Positions 24,716 to 31,997 of a DNA stretch of 64,000 nt are shown here, piece by piece. Source of the DNA: Thermoplasmata archaeon. GTDB taxonomy: Archaea; Thermoplasmatota; Thermoplasmata; Lutacidiplasmatales; UBA184. The first letter of the stretch is position 1, and every line of letters starts with the position of its first letter. Below the pieces are notes generated by a model. That model saw nothing but the letters and a program-made list of their open reading frames with translations, did not search any database and had not been told where the DNA came from. The position numbers and the translations under genes were made by a program. The stretch covers positions 1 to 64,000 of the forward strand of contig JAKAVQ010000001.1 of the NCBI GenBank assembly GCA_021817245.1, read 5' to 3'.

Positions 24716-25692
24716 GCGGCCGTCCGATCCCCGATCCCGTGCTCGGCCGCCATCTCTGCGATCGTCCGGTCCATCGCGGCCGAACTCGACCAACGGGGCT
24801 CCCAGCCGAGGCGGCGGGCCTTCTCGATCGAGAGGAGCTGCTGCGGGACGTCCCCGACCCAGCCCCGTTCCCCTCCGGTGTAGTCGATGCGGGCCCGGCC
24901 CCCGTGGACCCGGACCACCCGCTCGGCGATCTCCCGCACCGAAGTGCGGTCGGCGGTGCCGAGGTTGTAGATGTTCACGCCCGCGGTCGCCCGGTCCCCG
25001 ATGCGGAGCATGCCGTCGACGCAGTCCTCGGTCCGGAGATAGCTCTTCGACTGACGCCCGTCGCCCAACACCTCGAGGCGGCTCGGGTCCCGGGTCAGCT
25101 TGGCGAAGAAGTCGTAGAGGACCCCGTGCGTCATGCGCGGCCCGATGATGTTGGCGAACCGGAAGATGAAGACGCGCATCCCGTAGGTGTGCGCGAACGC
25201 GGAACACATCGCCTCGCCCGCGAGCTTTGCGGCCCCGTAGAGCGACTCGGGCTCGAGCGGCCCGTATTCTTCGGGCGTGGGAAGCTCCGAGGGGAACCCG
25301 TAGACCGCGCTCGAGGAGGAGTAGAGGAACCTTGGGATGTCCTGGCGACGCGCGGTCTCGAGGAGTTCGTAGGTCGCGAGCGCCCCGTGCTCGAAGTCGA
25401 GACTCGGGTCGGCAGAACCGAGACGGATGTCGGTGTTGGCGGCGAGATGCCAGACCTCGGACGCTCCACGCAGCTGGTCCGAGTACTCCCCCGGCCGCCG
25501 CACGTCGGCCGAGAGGAGCGTGCAGTGTCCGGTGGCAAGCGGCGCCGTGAGATGGTCGCGCCGCCCCCCCGAGAGGTTGTCGATCACCCGAACTTCGGTG
25601 CCCCGTTCGAGCAGGCGTGTCACGAGGTGAGAGCCGATCGCCCCCGCCCCTCCGGTGACGACGCTCGCCCGTTCTCCCGGTGCCCGGGCCAT
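24712..25692 (-). CDS. NAD-dependent nucleotide-sugar epimerase/dehydratase
   Basis: 326 residues, extended short-chain dehydrogenase family. Rossmann motif TGGAGAIGSHL, RVIDNLSGGR, the conserved LAAN, SSSAVYG and the catalytic YGAAK (Tyr-x3-Lys) are present. Closest in pattern to UDP-glucose 4-epimerase. It would supply sugars for the neighbouring glycosyltransferases. A strong TATA box (25712-25723) gives a leaderless ATG. Confidence 0.88.
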   Translation of the reverse strand: MARAPGERASVVTGGAGAIGSHLVTRLLERGTEVRVIDNLSGGRRDHLTAPLATGHCTLLSADVRRPGEYSDQLRGASEVWHLAANTDIRLGSADPSLDFEHGALATYELLETARRQDIPRFLYSSSSAVYGFPSELPTPEEYGPLEPESLYGAAKLAGEAMCSAFAHTYGMRVFIFRFANIIGPRMTHGVLYDFFAKLTRDPSRLEVLGDGRQSKSYLRTEDCVDGMLRIGDRATAGVNIYNLGTADRTSVREIAERVVRVHGGRARIDYTGGERGWVGDVPQQLLSIEKARRLGWEPRWSSSAAMDRTIAEMAAEHGIGDRTAA

Positions 25693-25711
25693 CCGCCGGG
25701 CGCGAGTCAGA

Positions 25712-25723
25712 GAAGCATATATA
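25712..25723. promoter_or_regulatory. Strong bidirectional TATA box
   Basis: CATATATAAACC reads as a good box in both directions. It is about 26 bases from the epimerase start (minus) and about 55 from the next plus-strand ATG, where a second weaker CCTAAAGC (25738-25745) may also act. Confidence 0.6.
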
Positions 25724-25773
25724 AACCGACGCTCGCCTAAAGCACGTCACCGACTCTCCCGGTCGGAACGACC

Positions 25774-25998
25774 ATGCGTACGTACGTCCGGATGACCTTC
25801 CATTCCGAAGGCGCGAACCCGCTCAAGGTCCTGGAAGCGATGCGAACGCTTGGGTTCGAGGAGTCGATGGGAATGCACGATTTCGTCTACAAGTGGAAGG
25901 ACAAGGCGTCCCTCGACGACGTGATCCGTCTGATGACGGAGATGCACGAGCGGTTGAACGGGTTGGACGTACACTACGAGATCACGACGATCTCCTGA
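25774..25998 (+). CDS. Conserved-looking small protein of unknown function
   Basis: 74 residues with no membrane span: a strand (TYVRMTFHSEG), helix (NPLKVLEAMRTLGF), strand with aromatic residues (HDFVYKWKD), helix (LDDVIRLMTEMHERLNG) and final strand (VHYEITTIS). The beta-alpha-beta-beta-alpha-beta order resembles a ferredoxin-like or ACT-type fold. It precedes a winged-helix gene by 19 bases, so both may form one unit. Confidence 0.65.
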   Translation: MRTYVRMTFHSEGANPLKVLEAMRTLGFEESMGMHDFVYKWKDKASLDDVIRLMTEMHERLNGLDVHYEITTIS

Positions 25999-26017
25999 AG
26001 CGCGTTCGGTTCGGAGC

Positions 26018-26410
26018 ATGCCGCAGCAGGCGCTCGAAGCATTGGAGCGGAAACTGCTCCTCCACCTGCTCGAGCACCGGGGCCAGCAGATCCGGTTCGA
26101 GGCCTCGCAGTGGACGACCGAGTTCGGCATCTTCCGCAAGTTCTCCGAGGAGGACTCGCTCGAGATCAAGCAGGCCCTGCGCTCGCTCGAGATGTCGCGC
26201 ATGGTCTATCGACGGACCCAGTACGTGGTCGGCTACTCGGAGCCGAAGCACGTCTACTCGCTGACGCCGAGCGGCCACCGGATGGCGCTCGAGTTCCAGC
26301 GCGGGGAGACTCCCCGAGGCCCCGAGGTACCCTCTCCGGAGCCCGCGCTCGACGGCGAGCCGGGCCCCGCGCCGGCGCTGTCCGCCCGGCCGCCGTCGGC
26401 CGACGTCTAG
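26018..26410 (+). CDS. Winged-helix DNA-binding protein
   Basis: 130 residues. Residues 5-85 look like a winged helix: helices ALEALERKLLLHLLEHRGQQIRFEASQW and LEIKQALRSLEMSRMVYRR, then a wing (TQYVVGYSEPKHVYSLTPSGHRMAL) ending in the PadR/MarR-like SLTPSG turn. The last 45 residues are Pro/Ala-rich and disordered. Probable transcription regulator of unknown target. It is followed six bases later by a GNAT gene. Confidence 0.65.
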   Translation: MPQQALEALERKLLLHLLEHRGQQIRFEASQWTTEFGIFRKFSEEDSLEIKQALRSLEMSRMVYRRTQYVVGYSEPKHVYSLTPSGHRMALEFQRGETPRGPEVPSPEPALDGEPGPAPALSARPPSADV

Positions 26411-26416
26411 CGACCG

Positions 26417-26962
26417 ATGACGGTCCTCGAAGGCAAAGCGGTCCGGCTCCGGCCGCTTTCCGCAACCGAGTACCCTCGGGTCTACGGCTGGTACGCGGAC
26501 CCGGAGGTCGTCGCTCCGTTCGACCGATACGTCGGCGAGTCGCTGGCCGCGTTCGTCCGCTCCGTCGAGACGGCGCCGGACGACCCGACCTCCCTTGCCC
26601 CGCGGTTTGGCATCGAACGCCGTTCGGACCGGGAGCTGGTCGGCGCCGTGGGTCACTATCGCGCGCATCCGGTGCTCGAGTACGAGGATGTCTGGTACCT
26701 GCTCGGGGAGCCGTCGGCCCGAGGCCAGGGGATCGGCCGAGAATCGGTCGGGCTGCTGGTCGACTACCTATTCCGCACCCTCGCCGTCGAGCGGGTCGGG
26801 GCGACCTGCGACGAGGAGAACGTCGCGTCGTACCGGCTGGTCGAGGGCCTCGGCTTCCGCCCGGAGGGCACGATGCGATCGGCTCTGTTCCATCACGGCC
26901 GATGGCACGATGTGCGGACCTACGGGATCACCCGGACGGAGTGGGCGGATCGACCCCGCTAA
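26417..26962 (+). CDS. GNAT acetyltransferase, RimJ/RimL-like
   Basis: 181 residues. VRLRPLSATEYP, GIERRSDRELVGAVGHY, the acetyl-CoA loop SARGQGIGRESVGLLVDY and the end NVASYRLVEGLGFRPEG follow the family that acetylates ribosomal-protein N-termini or small amines. Third in a row after the small protein and the winged helix. Its last 35 bases overlap the convergent alaX gene. Confidence 0.85.
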   Translation: MTVLEGKAVRLRPLSATEYPRVYGWYADPEVVAPFDRYVGESLAAFVRSVETAPDDPTSLAPRFGIERRSDRELVGAVGHYRAHPVLEYEDVWYLLGEPSARGQGIGRESVGLLVDYLFRTLAVERVGATCDEENVASYRLVEGLGFRPEGTMRSALFHHGRWHDVRTYGITRTEWADRPR

Positions 26963-27686
26963 GCAGGAACCGGACCCGGGTCTTGCCGCTCGGGCGGGGT
27001 GCCTCGGGGGGAAATTCGAGCGGACCGATCTCCCCGGTGGAGCGAACGTGCGTCCCTCCGCACGGGCAGACATCGAGCCCCTCGATCTCGATGACACGGA
27101 CCGGGTCGACGGTCGCGGGCAGGGGAACGAGTCCCGATCGCGCGGACGAGGGATGGCGGTCCCATTCCGCCCGGGAAACGAGGCGGATCGCGACCCGGCG
27201 GGGGACCTCGAGCGCCGCGCCGACCCAGGCGGGGAGTCCTTCGGCCCTCTCCCCAGGCATCGCCCCCTCGAGGTCGATCGTCGCGGAGCTCCCCGAGAGG
27301 TTCGCCCGTTCGGTCCGGAGCCCCGTGTGGGCGAAGACGAGGGCGCTCACGAGATGCTGGGCCGTGTGAAGACGCATGTGGCGGTGTCGTCGGGACCAGT
27401 CGACCGTCCCTTCCACCACGCCGCCGACCTTCAGATCGCGGAGGGCGGAGTTCGGGCCCCGGAGGCGGTGGACGACCGAGCTCCCCGAGCGGATCACGTC
27501 GACCACGGCGAGGGGCTGCCCGCCCTCGGTGCGCAGCGATCCCTGGTCGCTCGGCTGCCCGCCCCCGGTCGGGTAGAAGTAGGTTCGGTCGAGCACAACG
27601 CCGCCCGGGGGGAGCGCGACGACCCGCCCGGTGAACTGCCGGACGTACGCGGAGGGAAGGTCGGGCAGGTACGCGAGCTCCGTCAC
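26928..27686 (-). CDS. alaX: Alanyl-tRNA editing protein AlaX
   Basis: Free-standing trans-editing enzyme that hydrolyses mischarged Ser- or Gly-tRNA(Ala). The 252-residue protein has FYPTGGGQPSDQG, the first zinc motif in LHTAQHL (HxxxH) and the second in CPCGGTHV (CxxxH), all of the AlaRS editing domain. It lacks a synthetase body. GTG at 27686 is the first start after the upstream frame loses similarity. It is convergent with the GNAT gene and divergent from PCNA. Confidence 0.9.
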   Translation of the reverse strand: MTELAYLPDLPSAYVRQFTGRVVALPPGGVVLDRTYFYPTGGGQPSDQGSLRTEGGQPLAVVDVIRSGSSVVHRLRGPNSALRDLKVGGVVEGTVDWSRRHRHMRLHTAQHLVSALVFAHTGLRTERANLSGSSATIDLEGAMPGERAEGLPAWVGAALEVPRRVAIRLVSRAEWDRHPSSARSGLVPLPATVDPVRVIEIEGLDVCPCGGTHVRSTGEIGPLEFPPEAPRPSGKTRVRFLLSGVDPPTPSG

Positions 27687-27744
27687 GGTCGACCCAGCGC
27701 GCCGGGGTCCATGTCGCTTGTGCCGGGACGCCGCCCGAAGCAAC

Positions 27745-27752
27745 CTTTTTAG
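27745..27752 (+). promoter_or_regulatory. TATA-like box for the PCNA gene
   Basis: CTTTTTAGA-like run, about 30-35 bases before the ATG at 27784, leaving a leader of about 10 bases. Confidence 0.5.
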
Positions 27753-27783
27753 AGGGGACCGATGTGTCGCGCCGAGGCTTTGG

Positions 27784-28515
27784 ATGTTCAAGCTCCGCAT
27801 CAAGATGGAGAACCTCCGCGAGGTCGTGGAGGTCGTCTCGACGCTCGTCAGCGAGGTCAAGCTCGCGATCTCCAAGGACGGGCTCGAGGCGAAGGCGGTC
27901 GACCCGTCGCACGTCGCAATGCTGGTCCTCAAGCTCCAGAAGGGAGTCTTCGAGGAGTTTACGGGGGAACCCACGGAGATCGGTGTGGACATCGAGAAGC
28001 TGAAGGAGGTCCTTCGCCTGGCGAAGCCGGGGGACGTCCTCGATCTGCAGTTCGATGGCAAGAACCGGCTGGTCGCCGGCGTCGGGAGGCTTACCCGGCA
28101 GATGGCGGTCGTCGACCCGGCCGGGATCACGGACCCGAAGGTCCCCAACGTCAACCCGCCGGCGAGCGTCACCGTGAAAACCGAGGACATGCGCCAGGGG
28201 ATTCGCGGAAGCGAGAGCTTCACGGACCATGTCACCCTGAGCCTTGAGCCCGAAGCGTTCACGATGCATTCGGAGGGGGACACCGACCGGCTCGACCTCC
28301 GGATCCCCAAGGAGGGCCTTTCGCGGCTCGAGGTGAAGGAGCCGGTGAAGAGCATGTACCCGCTCGACTTCTTCTCGGCGATGGTGAAGTCGATCGTGGC
28401 GGAGGAGACCACCCTCCACGTCGGGAACGAATACCCGCTCAAGGTCGAGTTCGCGATGGGTGGGGGGCGTGGGGAGGGCCGATACCTCCTCGCTCCGCGC
28501 GTCGAAGAGGACTAG
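27784..28515 (+). CDS. pcn: DNA polymerase sliding clamp (PCNA)
   Basis: Trimeric ring that tethers replication and repair enzymes to DNA. The 243-residue length, FKLRIKMENLREVVEVVSTLV, DGLEAKAVDPSHVAML, the domain-linking region and the C-terminal YPLKVEFAMGGGRGEGRYLLAPR are typical. ATG at 27784 gives the standard N-terminus; the earlier in-frame start adds unrelated sequence. Confidence 0.95.
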   Translation: MFKLRIKMENLREVVEVVSTLVSEVKLAISKDGLEAKAVDPSHVAMLVLKLQKGVFEEFTGEPTEIGVDIEKLKEVLRLAKPGDVLDLQFDGKNRLVAGVGRLTRQMAVVDPAGITDPKVPNVNPPASVTVKTEDMRQGIRGSESFTDHVTLSLEPEAFTMHSEGDTDRLDLRIPKEGLSRLEVKEPVKSMYPLDFFSAMVKSIVAEETTLHVGNEYPLKVEFAMGGGRGEGRYLLAPRVEED

Positions 28516-28536
28516 ATCTCCCGGCCCCTCCGCTAG

Positions 28537-28546
28537 CTTCTTTATC
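28537..28546 (+). promoter_or_regulatory. TATA-like box for the thiolase gene
   Basis: GCTTCTTTAT, about 24 bases before the ATG at 28566, so a leaderless transcript. Confidence 0.5.
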
Positions 28547-28565
28547 CGAGACCGGTCGCGGGACC

Positions 28566-29771
28566 ATGTCCTCGACTTCCGGCACCCGCGTCGCCATCCT
28601 GTCGGCCGTACGCACACCGATCGGCAAGTACGGCGGGGCCCTGCGCAGCGTCCCGGCCGCAGGGCTCGGGACGGTCGCGGCGCGGGCGGCGATCGAACGC
28701 GCGGGGCTCGAACCCGCCGACGTCGAGGAGGTGCTCCTTGGTCAGGGGATTCAGGCCGGGGCCGGCCAGAATCCCGCCCGTCAGGTCCTTCGGGGGGCCG
28801 GGGTGCCGGACACGGTCGGCGCCGCGACCGTCAACATGGTCTGCGGCTCCGGCATGAAGGCACTCCACTGGGGATTCTCCTCGATCCGGGCCGGCGACTT
28901 CGACCGGGTGCTCGTCGGTGGGATGGAGAGCATGTCGAACGCCCCTTATCTCCTGCCGGGCGCGATGCGCTGGGGGAGCCCACCCGGTGCCCACACTCTC
29001 GACGACGCGATGCAGCGGGACTCCCTTATCGATGCCTACGGGGAGCACGAGATCATGGGGCTCACCGGGGAGCGGGTCGCCCGGAAGTTCGGGCTGACCC
29101 GCTCCGATGTCGATGCGTTCGGGCTGAGGAGCCACCTCCGGGCATCGCGGGCGGTCGCGGCCGGCACGTTCGCCTCCGAGATCGTCCCCGTCCCTCCGGG
29201 CGTCGTCCCCGGCAGCACCGGGCTCGATCATGACGAGGGGCCCCGCGCCGACACGACGTTCGAAGGTCTCTCCCGGCTACGGCCGGCCTTCGCTCCGGAC
29301 GGCGTGCTCACGGCCGGCAACTCCTCCCGGCTCTCGGATGGCGCGTCGGCGCTCCTCCTGGCGAGCGAGCGGGAGGTCGAACGTCGGGGCGTCCGCCCGC
29401 TCGCGTGGATCCATTCGACCGCCGAGAGCGGCGTCCATCCGAGCGATGTGATGGAGTCGCCGATCCCGACCGTACGCCGACACCTCGCGCGAGTGGGGCT
29501 CGCGCCGGCCGACTTCGATCGGGTCGAGCACAACGAGGCCTACGCCTCGGCCTCGCTCGCCGTGCAGCGGACGTTCGACTTCTCCGAGGAGGAGTTCAAC
29601 GCGAACGGCGGCGCCGTCGCGCTTGGGCACCCGATCGGGATGAGCGGAGCCCGGATCGTCGTCACGCTCGTGCACGAGCTCCTGCGCACGAAGGGCCACC
29701 GCGGGCTCGCGACCCTCTGCATGGGCGGCGGGAACGGGCTGAGCGTGATCGTCGAGCGGGCGGAGGAGTGA
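28566..29771 (+). CDS. Acetyl-CoA C-acetyltransferase (thiolase) with complete active site
   Basis: 401 residues. The nucleophilic cysteine (NMVCGSGMKA), Asn-Glu motif (EHNEAYA), catalytic histidine (ALGHPIGMSGAR) and second cysteine (CMGGGNGL) are all intact. It can condense two acetyl-CoA to acetoacetyl-CoA or cleave 3-ketoacyl-CoA. It stands alone, so its pathway is open: beta-oxidation with the acyl-CoA dehydrogenase, or supply of acetoacetyl-CoA to the HMG-CoA synthase, whose operon-borne thiolase homologue lacks the catalytic residues. Confidence 0.93.
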   Translation: MSSTSGTRVAILSAVRTPIGKYGGALRSVPAAGLGTVAARAAIERAGLEPADVEEVLLGQGIQAGAGQNPARQVLRGAGVPDTVGAATVNMVCGSGMKALHWGFSSIRAGDFDRVLVGGMESMSNAPYLLPGAMRWGSPPGAHTLDDAMQRDSLIDAYGEHEIMGLTGERVARKFGLTRSDVDAFGLRSHLRASRAVAAGTFASEIVPVPPGVVPGSTGLDHDEGPRADTTFEGLSRLRPAFAPDGVLTAGNSSRLSDGASALLLASEREVERRGVRPLAWIHSTAESGVHPSDVMESPIPTVRRHLARVGLAPADFDRVEHNEAYASASLAVQRTFDFSEEEFNANGGAVALGHPIGMSGARIVVTLVHELLRTKGHRGLATLCMGGGNGLSVIVERAEE

Positions 29772-29782
29772 CCCCTTCCTCG

Positions 29783-31000
29783 CTAGCGCAGACGGATCCC
29801 GAGACGCGTTTCGACCTCGGCGAGCGCGTGGGAAGCCGCCCGTCGGTCCCCCCGGGCGATCCCGCCCCGAGGGTCGGCGTCGAGCGACCGAGCGAACGCG
29901 CGGATGCGGGCGATCGCCCGGTCGGTCCCGAGGTTGTCGAGGAGGTCCTGGCGGACCCCCTCCGCAAGCGCTTGGGCGGTCCGGACGCCGAGCGGTCCCC
30001 GACGCGACGAGCCGAGCCACGCTCCGATCGATCGACGGACGCCGGCGAGCTCGAGCGCCGCAGAGCAGTACGCGTCCCCGTCCCACTCGAGCCGTTCGGA
30101 GTATCGTGGGGTAAGGAGGTACCACCGAAGCCCGGGAGCCTCGGCGTCGCGCAGCGCCTCCCGGATCGACACCAGGTTCTGGGTCGACTTCGACATCTTC
30201 CGTCCGTCCTGCAGGACGAACGCGGTGTGCAGGAAGAAGCGAGAGAACGGGCGACCGTCGAGTGCCAGCGCAATCTCGTTCTCGGCGTGGTGATGGGGAT
30301 AGACGAGGTCGAGTCCGCCTCCGTGAAGGTCGACCGGCACGCCGAGGTAGTGTCGGGCCATCGCGTAGCACTCGAGGTGCCAGCCCGGCATCCCGGGACC
30401 GTAGGGTCCCCTCCACGATGGGAGCGGCGGCTCCTGACGCTTCCAGACCATGAACTCCGACGCGACCGACTCCCGATCCGGGAACGGGTGGCCGGGCTCG
30501 AGAACCGCGTGCTCCGCGAGCTCGGTGCTGACCGGGAAGTTCTCCTCGCGAGGCCGGTCCGGCGGGCGATAGTACCACGCCTCCCCGTCGTGGCGGACGC
30601 GCCCGGTCCGCTCGAGACGGGCCGCGACCTGGACCATCCGGGGAATGAAGTCGCTGGCGCGCGGCAGGTAGGTAGGGCGGAGGATCCCGAGGGCGTCGAG
30701 GTCGCGCAGGAAGGCGGCCTCCTCGCGCCGGGCGAGGGTTCGCCAGCTCGTACCGAGGAGGGCCGCCCGTCGGTCGATCTTCTCCTCGAAATCGGTGATG
30801 TTCATCACGTGGCGGACCGGAACACCGTCGGCCTCGAACGCCCGGCGGACGACGTCGAAGTAGAGGTACGTCCGAGCGTGGCCGACGTGCGCCGGCGCGT
30901 AGACGGTCGGTCCGCAGACGTACATGCCCAGGGGGCGGGACGGCCGCCGTCGGACCGGGTGGATCCGCCCGCTCAGGGTGTCGAAGACCCGGAGAACCAT
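29783..31000 (-). CDS. cysS: Cysteinyl-tRNA synthetase, short form
   Basis: Charges tRNA-Cys. Class I signatures HVGHA (HIGH) and KMSKS are present, with zinc ligands in YVCGPT, WHLECYAM and the GGGLDLVYPHHHAENE run, which is two residues longer than the usual PHHENE. The protein is 405 residues, ending where the C-terminal anticodon-binding mini-domain would begin, so it is shorter than the usual 460-480. MshC-like ligases have this length, but YVCGPTVY points to CysRS. ATG at 31000, or 31012 four residues earlier. Confidence 0.85.
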   Translation of the reverse strand: MVLRVFDTLSGRIHPVRRRPSRPLGMYVCGPTVYAPAHVGHARTYLYFDVVRRAFEADGVPVRHVMNITDFEEKIDRRAALLGTSWRTLARREEAAFLRDLDALGILRPTYLPRASDFIPRMVQVAARLERTGRVRHDGEAWYYRPPDRPREENFPVSTELAEHAVLEPGHPFPDRESVASEFMVWKRQEPPLPSWRGPYGPGMPGWHLECYAMARHYLGVPVDLHGGGLDLVYPHHHAENEIALALDGRPFSRFFLHTAFVLQDGRKMSKSTQNLVSIREALRDAEAPGLRWYLLTPRYSERLEWDGDAYCSAALELAGVRRSIGAWLGSSRRGPLGVRTAQALAEGVRQDLLDNLGTDRAIARIRAFARSLDADPRGGIARGDRRAASHALAEVETRLGIRLR

Positions 31001-31026
31001 GGACCACCGCATCGGCGTCCGACCGC

Positions 31027-31036
31027 GCTTAACGCT
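31027..31036 (-). promoter_or_regulatory. TATA-like box for cysS
   Basis: GCGTTAAGCG on the minus strand, about 25 bases before the two candidate ATGs. The gap from here to 31230 is GC-rich with a GGGGGG/CCCCCC hairpin at 31131-31148 and no gene. Confidence 0.5.
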
Positions 31037-31245
31037 TTGGAGCGCGGTTACCTCCGCGTCGCTCGGCGCGGTGACCGGCCGACGAGGAACGGCTCGGGAG
31101 CGGGCCCGAACGCCGACCGCAGCGCCCGGCGGGGGGTCCGGGCCCCCCGACGGCTCGGGCCCGGCCCTCCGGGGCGCCCGCGGGGCTGCGGCGCTCGCGC
31201 CCAACGCTAGGTTGAAGAGCGGCGGGCGCCGTGGAGGGACCGCGG

Positions 31246-31482
31246 ATGGAGACCCTCTTCCTCCTGGTCGAAACCGAAGTCGGCCGCCTCGACGAGGTCC
31301 TCCGCCGGATCCGGTCGGTGCCCGGCGTGACCGAGGTGCAGGTGGTGACCGGACCGTTCGACGTGATCGTCAAGGTCGAAGCGCCGCACATCAACCAGGC
31401 GCTCGACACCGTGGTCCACCGGATCCGGCGGATCGGAGGGATCAAGTCGACCGAAACGCTGGTGACGGTCGCCACGGGTTGA
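31246..31482 (+). CDS. Stand-alone Lrp/AsnC effector-binding (RAM) domain protein
   Basis: 78 residues: one beta-alpha-beta-beta-alpha-beta RAM domain (FLLVETEVGRLDEVLRRI, VPGVTEVQVVTGPFDVIVKVEA, LDTVVHRIRRIGGIKSTETLV) without the usual N-terminal helix-turn-helix. Such proteins bind amino acids or modulate full-length Lrp regulators by mixed assembly. ATG at 31246 chosen; GTG at 31231 is possible. Confidence 0.8.
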   Translation: METLFLLVETEVGRLDEVLRRIRSVPGVTEVQVVTGPFDVIVKVEAPHINQALDTVVHRIRRIGGIKSTETLVTVATG

Positions 31483-31510
31483 GCCGCCGCCCGGCGTCGT
31501 CCGTGGATTG

Positions 31511-31519
31511 AATAAATAC
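31511..31519 (+). promoter_or_regulatory. TATA box for the peroxiredoxin gene
   Basis: AATAAATAC, 22-30 bases before the ATG at 31541. It rejects the TTG start at 31508, which would lie inside or before the promoter. Confidence 0.6.
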
Positions 31520-31540
31520 GGGTGGGGCCGTAGGCCCCCG

Positions 31541-31981
31541 ATGGTCGCGGTCGGAGAGAAGGCACCGGAGTTCAAGTCGCGGAACCAGGACGGGTCGCCG
31601 TTCGAACTGTCGTCTCTGCGGGGCCACCCGTTCGTCCTCTACTTCTACCCGAAGGCGGACACTCCGGGGTGCACGATCGAGTCGAAGGGGTTCCGCGACG
31701 ACTACGCAAAGCTGCGGTCGCACCGGGTCCAGGTGGTCGGCGTGAGCGTGGACGACTGCCCGGATCAAAAGGCGTTCGCGGAGAAGTACGGTCTCCCCTT
31801 TACCCTGGTCGCCGACCACTCGAAAGAGGTCTCGAAGACGTACGGGGTGCTGAGCCCCCAAGGCTACGCCCGGAGGGTCTCCTTCCTCGTCGACGCCGAC
31901 GGCAAGGTTGTGGAGATCGTCGACTCCTCCTCCCCCGGTCCTCACCTCGAGCGGGCCCGCGCGCGGTTCCTCAAGGGCTAG
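31541..31981 (+). CDS. bcp: Peroxiredoxin, BCP/PrxQ type
   Basis: 146 residues. The peroxidatic cysteine lies in KADTPGCTIES; the usual PrxQ resolving cysteine five residues on is replaced (SKGF). A cysteine in VSVDDC may be the partner, or the enzyme may be 1-Cys. It reduces hydroperoxides using thioredoxin-like donors. Convergent with the MMPL gene, 16 bases apart. Confidence 0.92.
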   Translation: MVAVGEKAPEFKSRNQDGSPFELSSLRGHPFVLYFYPKADTPGCTIESKGFRDDYAKLRSHRVQVVGVSVDDCPDQKAFAEKYGLPFTLVADHSKEVSKTYGVLSPQGYARRVSFLVDADGKVVEIVDSSSPGPHLERARARFLKG

Positions 31982-31997
31982 CGCGGCGCCGACTCCC

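Noticed and set aside
29783-31000. MshC-like cysteine ligase rather than CysRS
   Set aside because: Length fits MshC, but YVCGPTVY and the order of zinc-site motifs follow CysRS; kept as an alternative only.
31131-31148. GGGGGG/CCCCCC hairpin as a terminator or regulatory RNA
   Set aside because: It lies in a divergent promoter region with no T-run, and such inverted G/C runs are expected by chance at this base composition.
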